A stretch of DNA of 64,000 bases from Streptomyces xanthii (GTDB lineage Bacteria > Actinomycetota > Actinomycetes > Streptomycetales > Streptomycetaceae): positions 3,720,001-3,784,000 of the forward strand of contig NZ_CP061281.1 in NCBI RefSeq assembly GCF_014621695.1, in the 5' to 3' direction. Each line of letters opens with the position of its first letter. Within the stretch, counting starts at the first letter, position 1. Below the pieces are notes generated by a model. It did not search any database and was not told the DNA's origin. It saw only the letters and a program-made list of their open reading frames with translations. Both the position numbers and the translations under genes were made by a program. Shown one piece after another: positions 16,151 through 27,401 of the stretch.

Positions 16151-17215
16151 CTACCGCGCGTAGTCACCCGTGAGCTCGGCGCCCGTGGTGTGGTCGCCGC
16201 GGTCGGTGATCTCGCCGGCCACCCACGAGTCCACGCCGCGGTCGGCGAGGGTCGCGAGGGCGACGTCGACGGACTCCTGCGGGACGATCGCCATCATGCC
16301 GACGCCCATGTTCAGCGTCTTCTCCAGCTCCAGGCGCTCGACGGAGCCGGCCTTGCCGACCAGGTCGAAGATCGCGCCCGGGGTCCAGGTGGAGCGGTCG
16401 ACCGTGGCGTGCAGGCCGTCCGGGATCACCCGGGCCAGGTTGGCCGCGAGGCCGCCGCCCGTGATGTGGCTGTAGGCGTGGACCTGGGTGGTGCTGGTGA
16501 GCGCCAGGCAGTCCAGGGAGTAGATCTTGGTCGGCTCCAGGAGCTCCTCGCCGAGCGTGCGGCCCAGCTCGTCGACCTGCTGCTCCAGCGCCATGCCCGC
16601 GCGGTCCAGAAGGACGTGGCGGACCAGCGAGTACCCGTTCGAGTGAAGACCGGAGGACGCCATGGCGATCACCGCGTCACCCTTGCGGATGCGATCCGGG
16701 CCCAGCAGGTTGTCGTACTCGACGACACCCGTGCCGGCGCCCGCGACGTCGAAGTCGTCCGCGCCGAGCAGGCCCGGGTGCTCCGCCGTCTCGCCGCCGA
16801 CCAGGGCGCAGCCGGCGAGGACGCAGCCCTCGGCGATGCCCTTCACGATGGCGGCGACGCGCTCGGGGTGGACCTTGCCGACACAGATGTAGTCGGTCAT
16901 GAAGAGCGGCTCGGCGCCGCACACCACGATGTCGTCCATGACCATCGCGACCAGGTCGTGGCCGATCGTGTCGTAGACGCCGAGGCGGCGGGCCACGTCC
17001 ACCTTCGTGCCGACGCCGTCGGTCGCGGAGGCGAGCAGCGGGCGCTCGTACTTCTTGAGGGCGGAGGCGTCGAAGAGGCCGGCGAAACCGCCGAGGCCGC
17101 CGAGGACCTCGGGGCGCTGCGTCTTCTTCACCCACTCCTTCATCAGCTCGACGGCGCGATCGCCCGCCTCGATGTCGACGCCCGCGGACGCGTAGCTGGC
17201 ACCAGTCTCAGACAT
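16151..17215 (-). CDS. purM: Phosphoribosylformylglycinamidine cyclo-ligase (AIR synthetase)
   Basis: Catalyses the ATP-dependent closure of FGAM to aminoimidazole ribotide, step 5 of purine synthesis. The 354-residue protein begins MSETGASYASAGVDIEAGD, with the family motifs ASATDGVGTKVDVAR, DDIVVCGAEPLFMTDY, GGETAEHPG, SSGLHSNGYSL and THITGGG-like YSHITGGGL. It lies 43 bases downstream of purF on the same strand, so purF-purM form an operon. The ATG at 17215 is the start that gives the family N-terminus. Cytosolic homodimer in characterised relatives. Confidence 0.97.
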   Translation of the reverse strand: MSETGASYASAGVDIEAGDRAVELMKEWVKKTQRPEVLGGLGGFAGLFDASALKKYERPLLASATDGVGTKVDVARRLGVYDTIGHDLVAMVMDDIVVCGAEPLFMTDYICVGKVHPERVAAIVKGIAEGCVLAGCALVGGETAEHPGLLGADDFDVAGAGTGVVEYDNLLGPDRIRKGDAVIAMASSGLHSNGYSLVRHVLLDRAGMALEQQVDELGRTLGEELLEPTKIYSLDCLALTSTTQVHAYSHITGGGLAANLARVIPDGLHATVDRSTWTPGAIFDLVGKAGSVERLELEKTLNMGVGMMAIVPQESVDVALATLADRGVDSWVAGEITDRGDHTTGAELTGDYAR

Positions 17216-17258
17216 TGCCTGGGATCTTTCGGGTTGGTGGATACGAGAACTAGGGCGC

Positions 17259-18785
17259 CTACGGCCGACGGATCGCGTCGGCCGCGGCGGTGGCGGCAGG
17301 ACCTGCGGCCAGTTCCGTCTCCAGGAGCTGCTTGCCGAGGAGCTCGGGGTCCGGCAGTTCCATCGGGTACTCGCCGTCGAAGCAGGCGCGGCAGAGGTTC
17401 GGCTTGGCGATGGTGGTCGCCTCGATCATGCCGTCGATGGAGATGTAGGAGAGCGAGTCGGCGCCCAGGGAGGTGCCGATCTCCTCGACCGACATGCCGT
17501 TGGCGATGAGCTCGGCGCGGGTCGCGAAGTCGATGCCGAAGAAGCAGGGCCACTTCACGGGCGGCGACGAGATCCGGATGTGGACCTCGGCGGCGCCGGC
17601 CTCGCGGAGCATGCGGACCAGGGCGCGCTGGGTGTTGCCGCGCACGATCGAGTCGTCGACGACGACCAGTCGCTTGCCCTTGATGACTTCCTTGAGCGGG
17701 TTCAGCTTCAGCCGGATGCCGAGCTGGCGGATCGTCTGCGAGGGCTGGATGAACGTGCGCCCGACGTAGGCGTTCTTCACCAGGCCGTTGCCGAACGGGA
17801 TTCCGCTGGCCTCCGCGTAGCCGACCGCGGCGGGGGTGCCCGACTCCGGCGTCGCTATGACGAGGTCGGCCTCGACCGGCGCTTCCTTGGCGAGGCGGCG
17901 GCCCATCTCCACGCGGGAGAGGTACACGTTCCGGCCCGCGATGTCCGTGTCGGGACGGGCCAGGTACACGTACTCGAAGACGCAGCCCTTGGGCTTCGCT
18001 TCTGCGAAGCGGGAGGTGCGCAGGCCGTTCTCGTCGATGGCGACGAACTCGCCCGGCTCGATCTCGCGGACGAAGCTGGCGCCGCAGATGTCGAGGGCGG
18101 CGGACTCGGACGCGACCACCCAGCCGCGCTCGAGGCGGCCGAGGACCAGCGGGCGGATGCCCTGCGGGTCACGGCCGGCGTAGAGGGTGTGTTCGTCCAT
18201 GAAGACGAGGGAGAAAGCGCCCTGGACCTGGGGCAGCACCTTGTGCGCGGCCTCTTCGATGGTCAGGGGCTTGCCGTCGTCGTCGACCTGGCCCGCGAGC
18301 AGCGCGGTCACCAGGTCGGTGTCGTTGGTGGCCGCCACCTGGGTGGCGCGGCCGTTCTCCTTGGGGAGGGCGGCGACCATCTCGGCGAGCTGCGCCGTGT
18401 TGACCAGGTTGCCGTTGTGGCCGAGCGCGATCGAACCGTGCGCGGTGGCGCGGAACGTCGGCTGGGCGTTCTCCCACACGGAGGCCCCGGTGGTCGAGTA
18501 GCGGGCGTGACCGACCGCGATATGACCTTGGAGCGAACCTAGGGAAGTCTCGTCGAAGACCTGGGACACGAGGCCCATGTCCTTGAAGACGAGGATCTGG
18601 GAGCCGTTGCTGACCGCGATTCCCGCGGATTCCTGACCCCGATGCTGGAGGGCGTAGAGCCCGAAGTACGTGAGCTTTGCGACCTCTTCGCCCGGAGCCC
18701 AGACACCGAAGACGCCACAAGCGTCCTGGGGGCCTTTCTCGCCGGGGAGCAGATCGTGATTGAGTCGACCGTCACCACGTGGCAC
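17259..18785 (-). CDS. purF: Amidophosphoribosyltransferase
   Basis: First committed enzyme of purine synthesis, making phosphoribosylamine from PRPP and glutamine. The 508-residue protein starts with a propeptide (MPRGDGRLNHDLLPGEKGPQ) ending before Cys23 of CGVFG, the N-terminal nucleophile exposed by self-processing. HARYSTTG belongs to the glutaminase domain and VVVDDSIVRGNT is the PRPP loop. Cysteines including NLCRACF near the end fit the Fe-S cluster of the Bacillus-type enzyme. The start is GTG at 18785. It leads the purF-purM operon. Confidence 0.97.
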   Translation of the reverse strand: MPRGDGRLNHDLLPGEKGPQDACGVFGVWAPGEEVAKLTYFGLYALQHRGQESAGIAVSNGSQILVFKDMGLVSQVFDETSLGSLQGHIAVGHARYSTTGASVWENAQPTFRATAHGSIALGHNGNLVNTAQLAEMVAALPKENGRATQVAATNDTDLVTALLAGQVDDDGKPLTIEEAAHKVLPQVQGAFSLVFMDEHTLYAGRDPQGIRPLVLGRLERGWVVASESAALDICGASFVREIEPGEFVAIDENGLRTSRFAEAKPKGCVFEYVYLARPDTDIAGRNVYLSRVEMGRRLAKEAPVEADLVIATPESGTPAAVGYAEASGIPFGNGLVKNAYVGRTFIQPSQTIRQLGIRLKLNPLKEVIKGKRLVVVDDSIVRGNTQRALVRMLREAGAAEVHIRISSPPVKWPCFFGIDFATRAELIANGMSVEEIGTSLGADSLSYISIDGMIEATTIAKPNLCRACFDGEYPMELPDPELLGKQLLETELAAGPAATAAADAIRRP

Positions 18786-19272
18786 GCCACCGAGTGTAGA
18801 CGGGATCGACCACTGGTCCGAATTGGGGACAAGCGCTACCCGCGTTGACGAACGCGGGCCGCCCCCGGTGCCGGGGTCTCCCGGGCGGGGCCACCCCGAC
18901 CCCTCTTACGCCTTTGACCTGCGCAAACGTGGCCTTCGTCCGGCTCACGGCGGGCCCGGGGAGGGTGTGACGGAACTCGCGTTGCCGCCGCCCCGGGGCC
19001 GTTGTCCACAGGACGGAACGGCGTTGACAGGTGTACGTCACGATCGGCATCGTCCTGGGTCATGCAGCCACTCCGTGACCGTACGGTCACCCTTGTGGGG
19101 CGCCGCCACGTCGACCTGGTCCGTGTCGCGAGCGCCATCTGTCGCCGCGCCTTCTGAGCGCGTTCTCCGCCGTTCAGATCCCGCGTTCCCGGGTTCCAGC
19201 GAGTCGCTCCTTTGCGCCGGAGGAGCGGGCCCTGACCCGTTCTCCCCCTTCGCCCTCCTTCCTGGAGCCTTC
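18786..19272. other. Divergent intergenic region purF / sulfatase
   Basis: 487 bases between the purF start and the sulfatase start. Apart from the 16-bp palindrome at 19075-19090 and promoter-like TTGACC (about 18915) and TTGACA (about 19024) hexamers, I see nothing that can be assigned. Short open frames on both strands lack coding character. Confidence 0.5.
19075..19090. promoter_or_regulatory. Perfect 16-bp palindrome upstream of the sulfatase
   Basis: GTGACCGTACGGTCAC is fully self-complementary and lies 182 bases upstream of the sulfatase ATG. It has the size of a dimeric repressor operator (TetR or GntR type). The regulator is not known. Confidence 0.5.
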
Positions 19273-20700
19273 ATGTCCTCGCATGCCTCGAAGCTGTCCC
19301 GGCGCGCGTTCGGCGGGGTGATCGGCGCCTCGGCGACCGTCGCCGCGCTCGGCACGGCCGCCACACCCGCCGCCGCCACCGCCCCTGCCGTGACCGACGC
19401 CCCTCGGGAGCGGCCGTTCCGCGCCGCCGCCGGGCGGCGCTCCCGCCGGCCCAACATCCTGTTCATCCTCGGCGACGACCTCGGCTGGGCCGATCTGTCC
19501 TCGTACGGGGCGCCGCACATCAGGACCCCGCACCTGGACCGGCTGGCCCGGCAGGGCGTGCGGTTCACCGACGCGTACAGCGGGTCCGCGACCTGCTCGC
19601 CGACCCGGTTCAGCCTCTACACGGGCCGCTATCCGGGCCGGACCGAGGGCGGGCTCGCCGAGCCGATCGCCGACCGGTCCGCAGGGCTCGACCCGAACCA
19701 TCCGACGCTCGCCTCGCTGCTGCGGGGCGCGGGCTACTCGACCGCGCTCATCGGCAAGTGGCACTGCGGCTACCTGCCCGACTACTCGCCCACCCGCTCG
19801 GGCTGGGACGAGTTCTTCGGGAACTTCGGCGGGGCCCTGGAGTACTACTCCAAGCTGGGGCTCGGCGGGGAGTACGACCTGTACGAGGGCGACGCCGAGT
19901 ACAAGGACCTGCGGTACTACACCCGGATCCTCACCGAGCGGGCGAGCGAGTACGTGCGCCGCGACCACGGGGACACCCCGTGGCTGCTCAACCTGAACTT
20001 CACGACGCCGCACTGGCCGTGGATCGCCGACGGGGACGAGGAGGCGAGCGCCGAGGTCGTGCGGCGGATCGAGGCCGGGGACCGGCGGGCCCTGTTCCAC
20101 GACGACGGCGGCTCGGTGGAGAAGTACACCGAGATGGTCGAGGACCTGGACCGGTCGGTCGGGCAGGTGCTCGCCGCGCTGAAGGAGTCCGGCCAGGAGC
20201 GGGACACGCTGGTCTTCTTCGCGTCCGACAACGGGGGCGAGCGCTTCTCGTACAACTGGCCGCTGTCCGGCAACAAGGCCTCGCTCCAGGAGGGCGGCAT
20301 CCGGGTCCCGACGATCGTGCGGTGGCCGGCCCGGTTCGACGCCGGACAGGTCAGCCACGAGCCGGTGTTCACACCGGACTGGACGGCGACGCTCCTGGAG
20401 ATCGGCGGCGCCCGGCCCGACCCGGCACACCCGCTCGACGGCACGAGCCTCGCCGGGTACCTGCTGCGCGGCGAGGAGCTCGCGGAGCGCGATCTGTTCT
20501 GGCGGGTGCGCGGGGAGCGGGCCGTGCGGCGCGGCGACTGGAAGTACTACCGGGGCAAGGACGGCCGGGACCGGCTCTTCGACCTGTCGGCGGACCGCCG
20601 CGAACAGGCCGACCGGGCGGCGGACGAGCCGGAGCGGCTGGCCGGGCTGAAGGCGGTCTGGGAGCGCGTCGACAAGGAACTGCTGCCGTATCCGGCCTGA
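19273..20700 (+). CDS. Tat-exported sulfatase (arylsulfatase family)
   Basis: A predicted secreted sulfate-ester hydrolase, 475 residues. The N-terminus carries a twin-arginine signal (SRRAFGG, then a hydrophobic stretch ending in AAATA). The mature part opens with the metal-binding NILFILGDDLGW. The signature CSPTRFSLYTGRYPG holds Cys108, the residue converted to formylglycine in Cys-type sulfatases. Further motifs are IGKWHCGYLPDY and FASDNGG. The ATG at 19273 follows GGAG. A formylglycine-generating enzyme must come from elsewhere in the genome. No carbohydrate-use genes adjoin it, so the substrate is unknown. Confidence 0.93.
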   Translation: MSSHASKLSRRAFGGVIGASATVAALGTAATPAAATAPAVTDAPRERPFRAAAGRRSRRPNILFILGDDLGWADLSSYGAPHIRTPHLDRLARQGVRFTDAYSGSATCSPTRFSLYTGRYPGRTEGGLAEPIADRSAGLDPNHPTLASLLRGAGYSTALIGKWHCGYLPDYSPTRSGWDEFFGNFGGALEYYSKLGLGGEYDLYEGDAEYKDLRYYTRILTERASEYVRRDHGDTPWLLNLNFTTPHWPWIADGDEEASAEVVRRIEAGDRRALFHDDGGSVEKYTEMVEDLDRSVGQVLAALKESGQERDTLVFFASDNGGERFSYNWPLSGNKASLQEGGIRVPTIVRWPARFDAGQVSHEPVFTPDWTATLLEIGGARPDPAHPLDGTSLAGYLLRGEELAERDLFWRVRGERAVRRGDWKYYRGKDGRDRLFDLSADRREQADRAADEPERLAGLKAVWERVDKELLPYPA

Positions 20701-20710
20701 GTGCTCCGGG

Positions 20711-20758
20711 CGGCTACGAGGTCTTGGCGGTCAGCGGCTATGAGGTCTTGGCGGTCAG
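20711..20758. repeat. 24-bp tandem duplication at the 3' end of the META gene
   Basis: Two adjacent 24-bp copies (20711-20734 and 20735-20758) differing at one base. Each encodes LTAKTS plus a TAG stop on the minus strand, so the gene's last codons and stop are duplicated in frame. Confidence 0.9.
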
Positions 20759-21238
20759 GGTGACGCCCTTGCCGTCCTTCGTGGTCAGGGTGAGCCGGTC
20801 GCCCTTGATCGCGTAGCGGGCCTCGCTGTCGAGGGCCGATGTCATCGCCTTCTCCAGGTCGGCGGCGGGGCCGAAGCAGCCCATCCTGGTCGTGATCAGC
20901 CGGCCGAAGGTGATGCGGTCGCCCTCGACCGTGGCCTTGGTGCTGCCGGTGTTGCAGCCGAGGCGGGCGTCGACCCGGCCGTTCTTGTGCAGGACGACCC
21001 GGGCCCGGTCCCGGGCGGCCTTCGGCAGCGCGGTCTCGGTGCCGGCCGAGCGCAGGCCCGTGACCTGCCACTCCGTGCCGACCAGCGGGGTGTCGGTCGT
21101 CACGGTCCCGGGACCGGGGCGGCCGGCGCCGGGGGCCTTCTCGGTGCCGCAGGCGGTGAGCGCGGCGAGGGCGGTCACCGCGAGCGCGGTGCTGAGCGTC
21201 GTGGTGAGCAGGGCGCGGGGGGTGGTTCGTATCGGCAT
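20738..21238 (-). CDS. META-domain lipoprotein
   Basis: A predicted exported lipoprotein of 166 residues, related to the HslJ/META fold. From the ATG at 21238 (MPIRTTPRALLTTTLSTAL) it has a signal peptide ending in the lipobox LTAC with Cys near 30. The domain carries GTEWQVTGL, LHKNGRVDARLGCNTGSTKA and FGRLITTRMGCFG, a close match to META domains (conserved GCN and MGC). A longer frame to 21292 was rejected because it would bury the signal. The stop lies inside a 24-bp tandem repeat. Function unknown. Confidence 0.88.
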   Translation of the reverse strand: MPIRTTPRALLTTTLSTALAVTALAALTACGTEKAPGAGRPGPGTVTTDTPLVGTEWQVTGLRSAGTETALPKAARDRARVVLHKNGRVDARLGCNTGSTKATVEGDRITFGRLITTRMGCFGPAADLEKAMTSALDSEARYAIKGDRLTLTTKDGKGVTLTAKTS

Positions 21239-21328
21239 GGCGATGGGACGGGGCAGACCCCCGGATCGGTTCCGCCCGGCCCGAGACGTCACTCCAAGAC
21301 CCGAGGCATCACTCCAAGACCTTCGGCG

Positions 21329-22132
21329 TCACGCCATGATCGGAAGCAGGGCCTCCAGATCGGCCCGTTCGCCGCTCGCGCTGACCGCCGCGTCGTCGAG
21401 GGCGGTCCGCCAGCTCGTACGGCCCGTCGCGAGGCGGATCCAGGTGAGCGGGTCGGTCTCCACGACGTTCGGCGGGGTGCCGCGGGTGTGCCGGGGGCCC
21501 TCGACGCACTGGACGACGGCGAACGGCGGGATCCGCACCTCGGTGGACGCGCCGGGCGCCTTCACGGCGAGCGCGTCGGCGAGGAAGCGGGTCGCAGCGG
21601 CGAGCAGCTGCCGCTCGACGGGCAGGCCGAGTCCGGGCAGGGCGTCGTTCAGGTCGTCGGTGTGGACGGCGAGTTCGACCGCGCGGGTGACGAGGGCGGT
21701 GGTCAGGGTCATGGCCCCGACCCGGTGGGCCAGCGGCCGTTCGCCGTCGACCCCGGCCGGCAGGTACGTGTCGAGCCCCTCGGCGACCTGCGCGTACAGC
21801 TCGCCCAGCGGAGCGGCGGCCAGTTCGTGGACGCGCGTGTCGATGGCGGGGGCGGCGGGCGCGGTGAGCGCCGGATAGTCCATCAGCGTCAGTTCGGCCC
21901 GGGCCGGGGCGGGTTCGGCGAGGGCGCGGGGCAGCATCCCGACGGCCATGGTGAGGTGCGCGGCGAGCTCGCGCACGGTCCAGTCGCCGAGCCGGGTGGG
22001 CGCCGCGAGCTGCTCCGGTGTGAGGGCCTCGACGGCCGTGCGCAGGGCGGCGAACTGGGCCAGTACGGCGGTCCGCAACTTCTCGGCGTCGTAGGAGCGC
22101 TGACGTTTTCTGGAGGTCCTGGGCGCGGGCAT
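21329..22132 (-). CDS. Mycothiol-dependent maleylpyruvate isomerase-type protein
   Basis: A 267-residue protein whose N-terminal part resembles the DinB-like four-helix fold of mycothiol-dependent enzymes: LGDWTVRELAAHLT and a later AVELAVHTDDL supply the conserved His residues. The C-terminal part (IPPFAVVQCVEGP, DPLTWIRLATGRTSW) is like the SCP2-type domain these proteins carry. It starts at the ATG at 22132 and lies 10 bases after the stop of the TetR gene, so the two are probably co-transcribed. Substrate not predictable; the enzyme class is inferred from motifs. Confidence 0.8.
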   Translation of the reverse strand: MPAPRTSRKRQRSYDAEKLRTAVLAQFAALRTAVEALTPEQLAAPTRLGDWTVRELAAHLTMAVGMLPRALAEPAPARAELTLMDYPALTAPAAPAIDTRVHELAAAPLGELYAQVAEGLDTYLPAGVDGERPLAHRVGAMTLTTALVTRAVELAVHTDDLNDALPGLGLPVERQLLAAATRFLADALAVKAPGASTEVRIPPFAVVQCVEGPRHTRGTPPNVVETDPLTWIRLATGRTSWRTALDDAAVSASGERADLEALLPIMA

Positions 22133-22142
22133 GACGGTGACC

Positions 22143-22787
22143 CTACGCCCGCACCGCGAATCCGCTCAGTCCCTTTTCGACCAGGGCGAACGCCCGCTCG
22201 GCGCGCTCCCCGGCGTCCGCCGCGACCGCGGCCGGGGACTCGCCCGCCAGGATCCTGCGGTGGTGCTCGCTCATCAGGGCGCTGACCACGCCGGACAGCT
22301 GGGCCGCGGCGACGGAGGAGAGCAGCGCGTCGCCGGTCTCCTCGGTGAGCGCGAGCGCGGCGGCCCGCTCGCCGCGCACCGACCAGAGCATGGCGCGGCG
22401 GGCCAGCACCGGGGTGCGCTGGACGAGCTGGATCAGCGCCAGCTCGTTGCCCTGCTCGCTGAGGCCGATCGAGGGGTCCCGGTCGGCGATCTTGCGGAGG
22501 ACCATCGCGCGGGTGGCGTCGACGGCCGAACTACCGTCCGGGCGCGCCCTGATGGCCTCGGCCAGGTCTTCGACGTGCTCCTCCATGGGGCCCATGAGGA
22601 GGTCTTCCTTGGTCTTGAAGTAGTTGAAGACCGTCATCTTCGAGACCTCGGCGGCCTCGGCGATCTGGGCGACGGACACCTGCTCGTAGCCGTGCTCCAG
22701 GAACAGGTCGACCGCGGTGCGCCACACCTTGATCGCCGTCTGCTTCTTCTTGCGCTCGCGCAGTCCGGGTCCGCCGTCTTCAGCCAT
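22143..22787 (-). CDS. TetR-family transcriptional regulator
   Basis: A 214-residue DNA-binding repressor. The N-terminal helix-turn-helix is IAEAAEVSKMTVFNYFKTKEDLL at residues about 39-61, the canonical TetR motif. The rest is a helical ligand-binding domain without recognisable specificity. It starts at the ATG at 22787, is divergent from the DHA2-type exporter 117 bases away, and is followed by a mycothiol-type enzyme. A classic layout would have it repress the exporter and itself; the AT-rich inverted repeat at 22828-22854 is the best operator candidate. Confidence 0.92.
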   Translation of the reverse strand: MAEDGGPGLRERKKKQTAIKVWRTAVDLFLEHGYEQVSVAQIAEAAEVSKMTVFNYFKTKEDLLMGPMEEHVEDLAEAIRARPDGSSAVDATRAMVLRKIADRDPSIGLSEQGNELALIQLVQRTPVLARRAMLWSVRGERAAALALTEETGDALLSSVAAAQLSGVVSALMSEHHRRILAGESPAAVAADAGERAERAFALVEKGLSGFAVRA

Positions 22788-22827
22788 GCCGGAACCGTAC
22801 CAAGCCGTGGTCGAAGTTTAAGCCGGG

Positions 22828-22854
22828 CAAAATTTTCATCCCCACCGAAATTTG
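22828..22854. promoter_or_regulatory. Candidate TetR operator
   Basis: An imperfect inverted repeat, CAAAATTTTC and GAAATTTG, separated by nine bases. It stands out as AT-rich in the GC-rich region between the divergent regulator and exporter. Confidence 0.5.
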
Positions 22855-22904
22855 ATCCGAGCAAAAAGATTGACCCGATACATTTTCTCGGGCACGGTGA
22901 GCCC

Positions 22905-24401
22905 ATGACTGAGACGCCCGCACCGAAGACGCCCGGAGCGATGACCCCGGCGGCCCGCGCGATCGGCATGTTCGTCTGCCTCTTCACGATCGTCCTGGCC
23001 GTCCTCGACCTGCAGATCGTGTCCGCGGCCGCCGTGCCGATCGTCCGCGACCTCGACCCCGCCCACGGCATCGACCGCTTCCCCTGGCTGGTCAGCGCGT
23101 TCGCCCTCGCGGCCGCCGCGATGCTCCCGCTGTACGGCAAGCTCTGCGACACCCTCGGCGCCAAGCACGTCTTCCTCGGCGCCGTCGCCACCTTCCTGCT
23201 GGGCTCGGCGCTGTGCGGGCTCGCCCAGTCGATGACCCAGCTGATCGCCGCCCGCGCCCTCCAGGGCCTCGGCGGCGGCGGACTGATGAGCGTGACGATG
23301 GTCGTGATGGCGCACCTCAAGGACCCCGGGGAGGAAGGCGCGGGCAAGGGCGGCGGGATCGGCGGCATCGTCGCGGGCGGCGGCATGGCCCTCGGCCCCT
23401 GGCTCGGCGGCTTCCTCACCGACCACGCGAACTGGCGCTGGATCTTCTACGTGAACCTGCCGCTCGGCATCGCCGTCCTCGTCGCCGGCGCGCTCGTCCT
23501 GAAACTCCCCGACCACCCCGTGCGCCGCCCGCTCGACTGGGCCGGAGCCGCCCTCGCCGCCGGCTTCTCCACCGCGCTGCTGCTCGCCATGGAGTGGGGC
23601 GGCCGCACGTACCCGTGGGGCTCCCCGCAGATCATCGGCCTGCTGTGCGCCGCCGTGCTGGGCCTCGCCCTGTTCGTACGGCGCCAGGCCACCGCCGCCG
23701 ACCCGCTGCTCCCCCTGTCCCTGTTCCGGATCCCCGAACTGCGCTGGGGCTTCGTCGTCCAGGGCATCACCGGCGCCGCGATGATGTGCGCCATCTACTA
23801 CGTGCTGGTCTATCTCCAGGTGGCCCGCGGCCTGTCCAGCTCCGACGCCGGTCTCTACCTGCTGCCGATGGCCGTCGGTATGACCGGCGCCGGCCTCGTC
23901 GCCGGCCGTCTCGACTGGCCGGCCCGGACCGCCACGCTCTCCGGCACCCTCACCATGGCCGCCGTCTTCGCGCTCCTCGCCACGACGCTGTCCCCCGACA
24001 CGTCCCTGTGGCTGATCCGGGCCGAACTGTTCCTCGCCGGGATCGCCTTCGGCCAGCTCATCGGGCAGCTCGTCTTCCTCGTGCAGGACGCCGCGCCCCG
24101 CCCGCTCCTCGGCGTCGCCACGACCGGCATCCGCTTCTTCCAGACGCTCGGCAACGCGCTGGGCGCCGCCCTGTTCGGCACGATCCTCTTCCGGCTCCTG
24201 GCCACCGACGTCAACACGATCCCGTCCCTGCACGGTTCCGCGCACGCGGCGGCCGTCCAGGACTTCGTCCACGCCACCGGCATCGTCTTCTGGTGCGGCG
24301 CCGCCCTGATGCTGCTCGGCACCCTGCTGGCCACGCGCCTGCCGAAGCGGGACGGGGCGCCGGCCCAGGTCGCCGTCGGCGCCGGGGCGGCCCGGCCGTA
24401 G
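22905..24401 (+). CDS. MFS drug exporter, DHA2 (14-helix) type
   Basis: A 498-residue proton-driven efflux pump. Features typical of the DHA2 family: motif LDLQIVSAAAVPIVRDL in helix 1, the loop 2-3 signature LYGKLCDTLGAKHVFLGA, ARALQGLGGGGLMS in helix 4, motif C-like IVAGGGMALGPWLGGFL in helix 5, and WRWIFYVNLPLGI after it. About 14 hydrophobic segments can be counted. The ATG at 22905 (MTETPAPKTPGAMTPAARA) has GGTGAG upstream. It is divergent from a TetR regulator. Substrate unknown; likely a toxic organic compound or an exported metabolite. Confidence 0.93.
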   Translation: MTETPAPKTPGAMTPAARAIGMFVCLFTIVLAVLDLQIVSAAAVPIVRDLDPAHGIDRFPWLVSAFALAAAAMLPLYGKLCDTLGAKHVFLGAVATFLLGSALCGLAQSMTQLIAARALQGLGGGGLMSVTMVVMAHLKDPGEEGAGKGGGIGGIVAGGGMALGPWLGGFLTDHANWRWIFYVNLPLGIAVLVAGALVLKLPDHPVRRPLDWAGAALAAGFSTALLLAMEWGGRTYPWGSPQIIGLLCAAVLGLALFVRRQATAADPLLPLSLFRIPELRWGFVVQGITGAAMMCAIYYVLVYLQVARGLSSSDAGLYLLPMAVGMTGAGLVAGRLDWPARTATLSGTLTMAAVFALLATTLSPDTSLWLIRAELFLAGIAFGQLIGQLVFLVQDAAPRPLLGVATTGIRFFQTLGNALGAALFGTILFRLLATDVNTIPSLHGSAHAAAVQDFVHATGIVFWCGAALMLLGTLLATRLPKRDGAPAQVAVGAGAARP

Positions 24402-24407
24402 CACGCG

Positions 24408-24443
24408 CGAAGTCCCCGTCCGCAGGAGCGGACGGGGACTTCG
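24408..24443. terminator. Bidirectional terminator between exporter and purL
   Basis: Perfect 16-bp stem (CGAAGTCCCCGTCCGC and complement) with an AGGA loop, between two convergent genes. Confidence 0.85.
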
Positions 24444-24471
24444 TGACGTACCGGAAGACGTACCCGAAGGC

Positions 24472-26717
<2,246 letters not shown>

Positions 26718-26721
<4 letters not shown>

Positions 26722-27401
26722 GAGGCGGCGACCAGCTTCTTGAGGATCGAGGTGAAGAAGGGGAGACCGTCGGTGCGGCCGGACCCGATGAGGGGCTCGA
26801 CGGCGTGCTCCGGGTGCGGCATCAGACCGACGACGTTGCCCGCCTCGTTCGTGACGCCGGCGATGTCGCGCAGCGAACCGTTCGGGTTGAAGTCCATGTA
26901 GCGGAAGACGACGCGGCCCTCCGCCTCCAGCTTGTCGAGCGTGTACGAGTCGGCGACGTACCGCCCGTCCATGTTCTTCAGCGGGATGTGGATCTCCTGG
27001 CCGGTCTCGTAGTCGGCCGTCCAGGCGGTGCCCGCGTTCTCCACCCGCAGCTTCTGGTCGCGGCAGATGAAGTGCAGGTGGTCGTTGCCGAGCATCGCGC
27101 CGGGGAGCAGGTGGGCCTCGGTGAGGACCTGGAACCCGTTGCAGATGCCCAGGACGGGCAGGCCCGCCTTCGCCTGGTCGATCAGCGTCTCCATGACGGG
27201 CGAGAAGCGCGAGATGGCACCCGCCCGCAGGTAGTCGCCGTAGGAGAAGCCGCCGGGCAGGACGACGGCGTCGACCTGCTTCAGATCCTTGTCCTTGTGC
27301 CACAGGGCCACCGGCTCGGCACCGGCCAGACGGATCGCGCGCTGGGTGTCCCGGTCGTCGAGCGAACCGGGAAAGGTGACGACGCCAATACGAGCGGTCA
27401 C
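26718..27401 (-). CDS. purQ: Phosphoribosylformylglycinamidine synthase subunit PurQ (glutaminase)
   Basis: Class I glutamine amidotransferase that feeds ammonia to PurL. 227 residues. The nucleophile lies in [11 protein letters not shown] and the His/Glu pair in [23 protein letters not shown] forms the oxyanion region. The start codon is GTG at 27401, overlapping the purS stop by four bases (GTGA), and the stop overlaps purL. Both overlaps indicate translational coupling and fixed stoichiometry of the complex. Confidence 0.97.
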
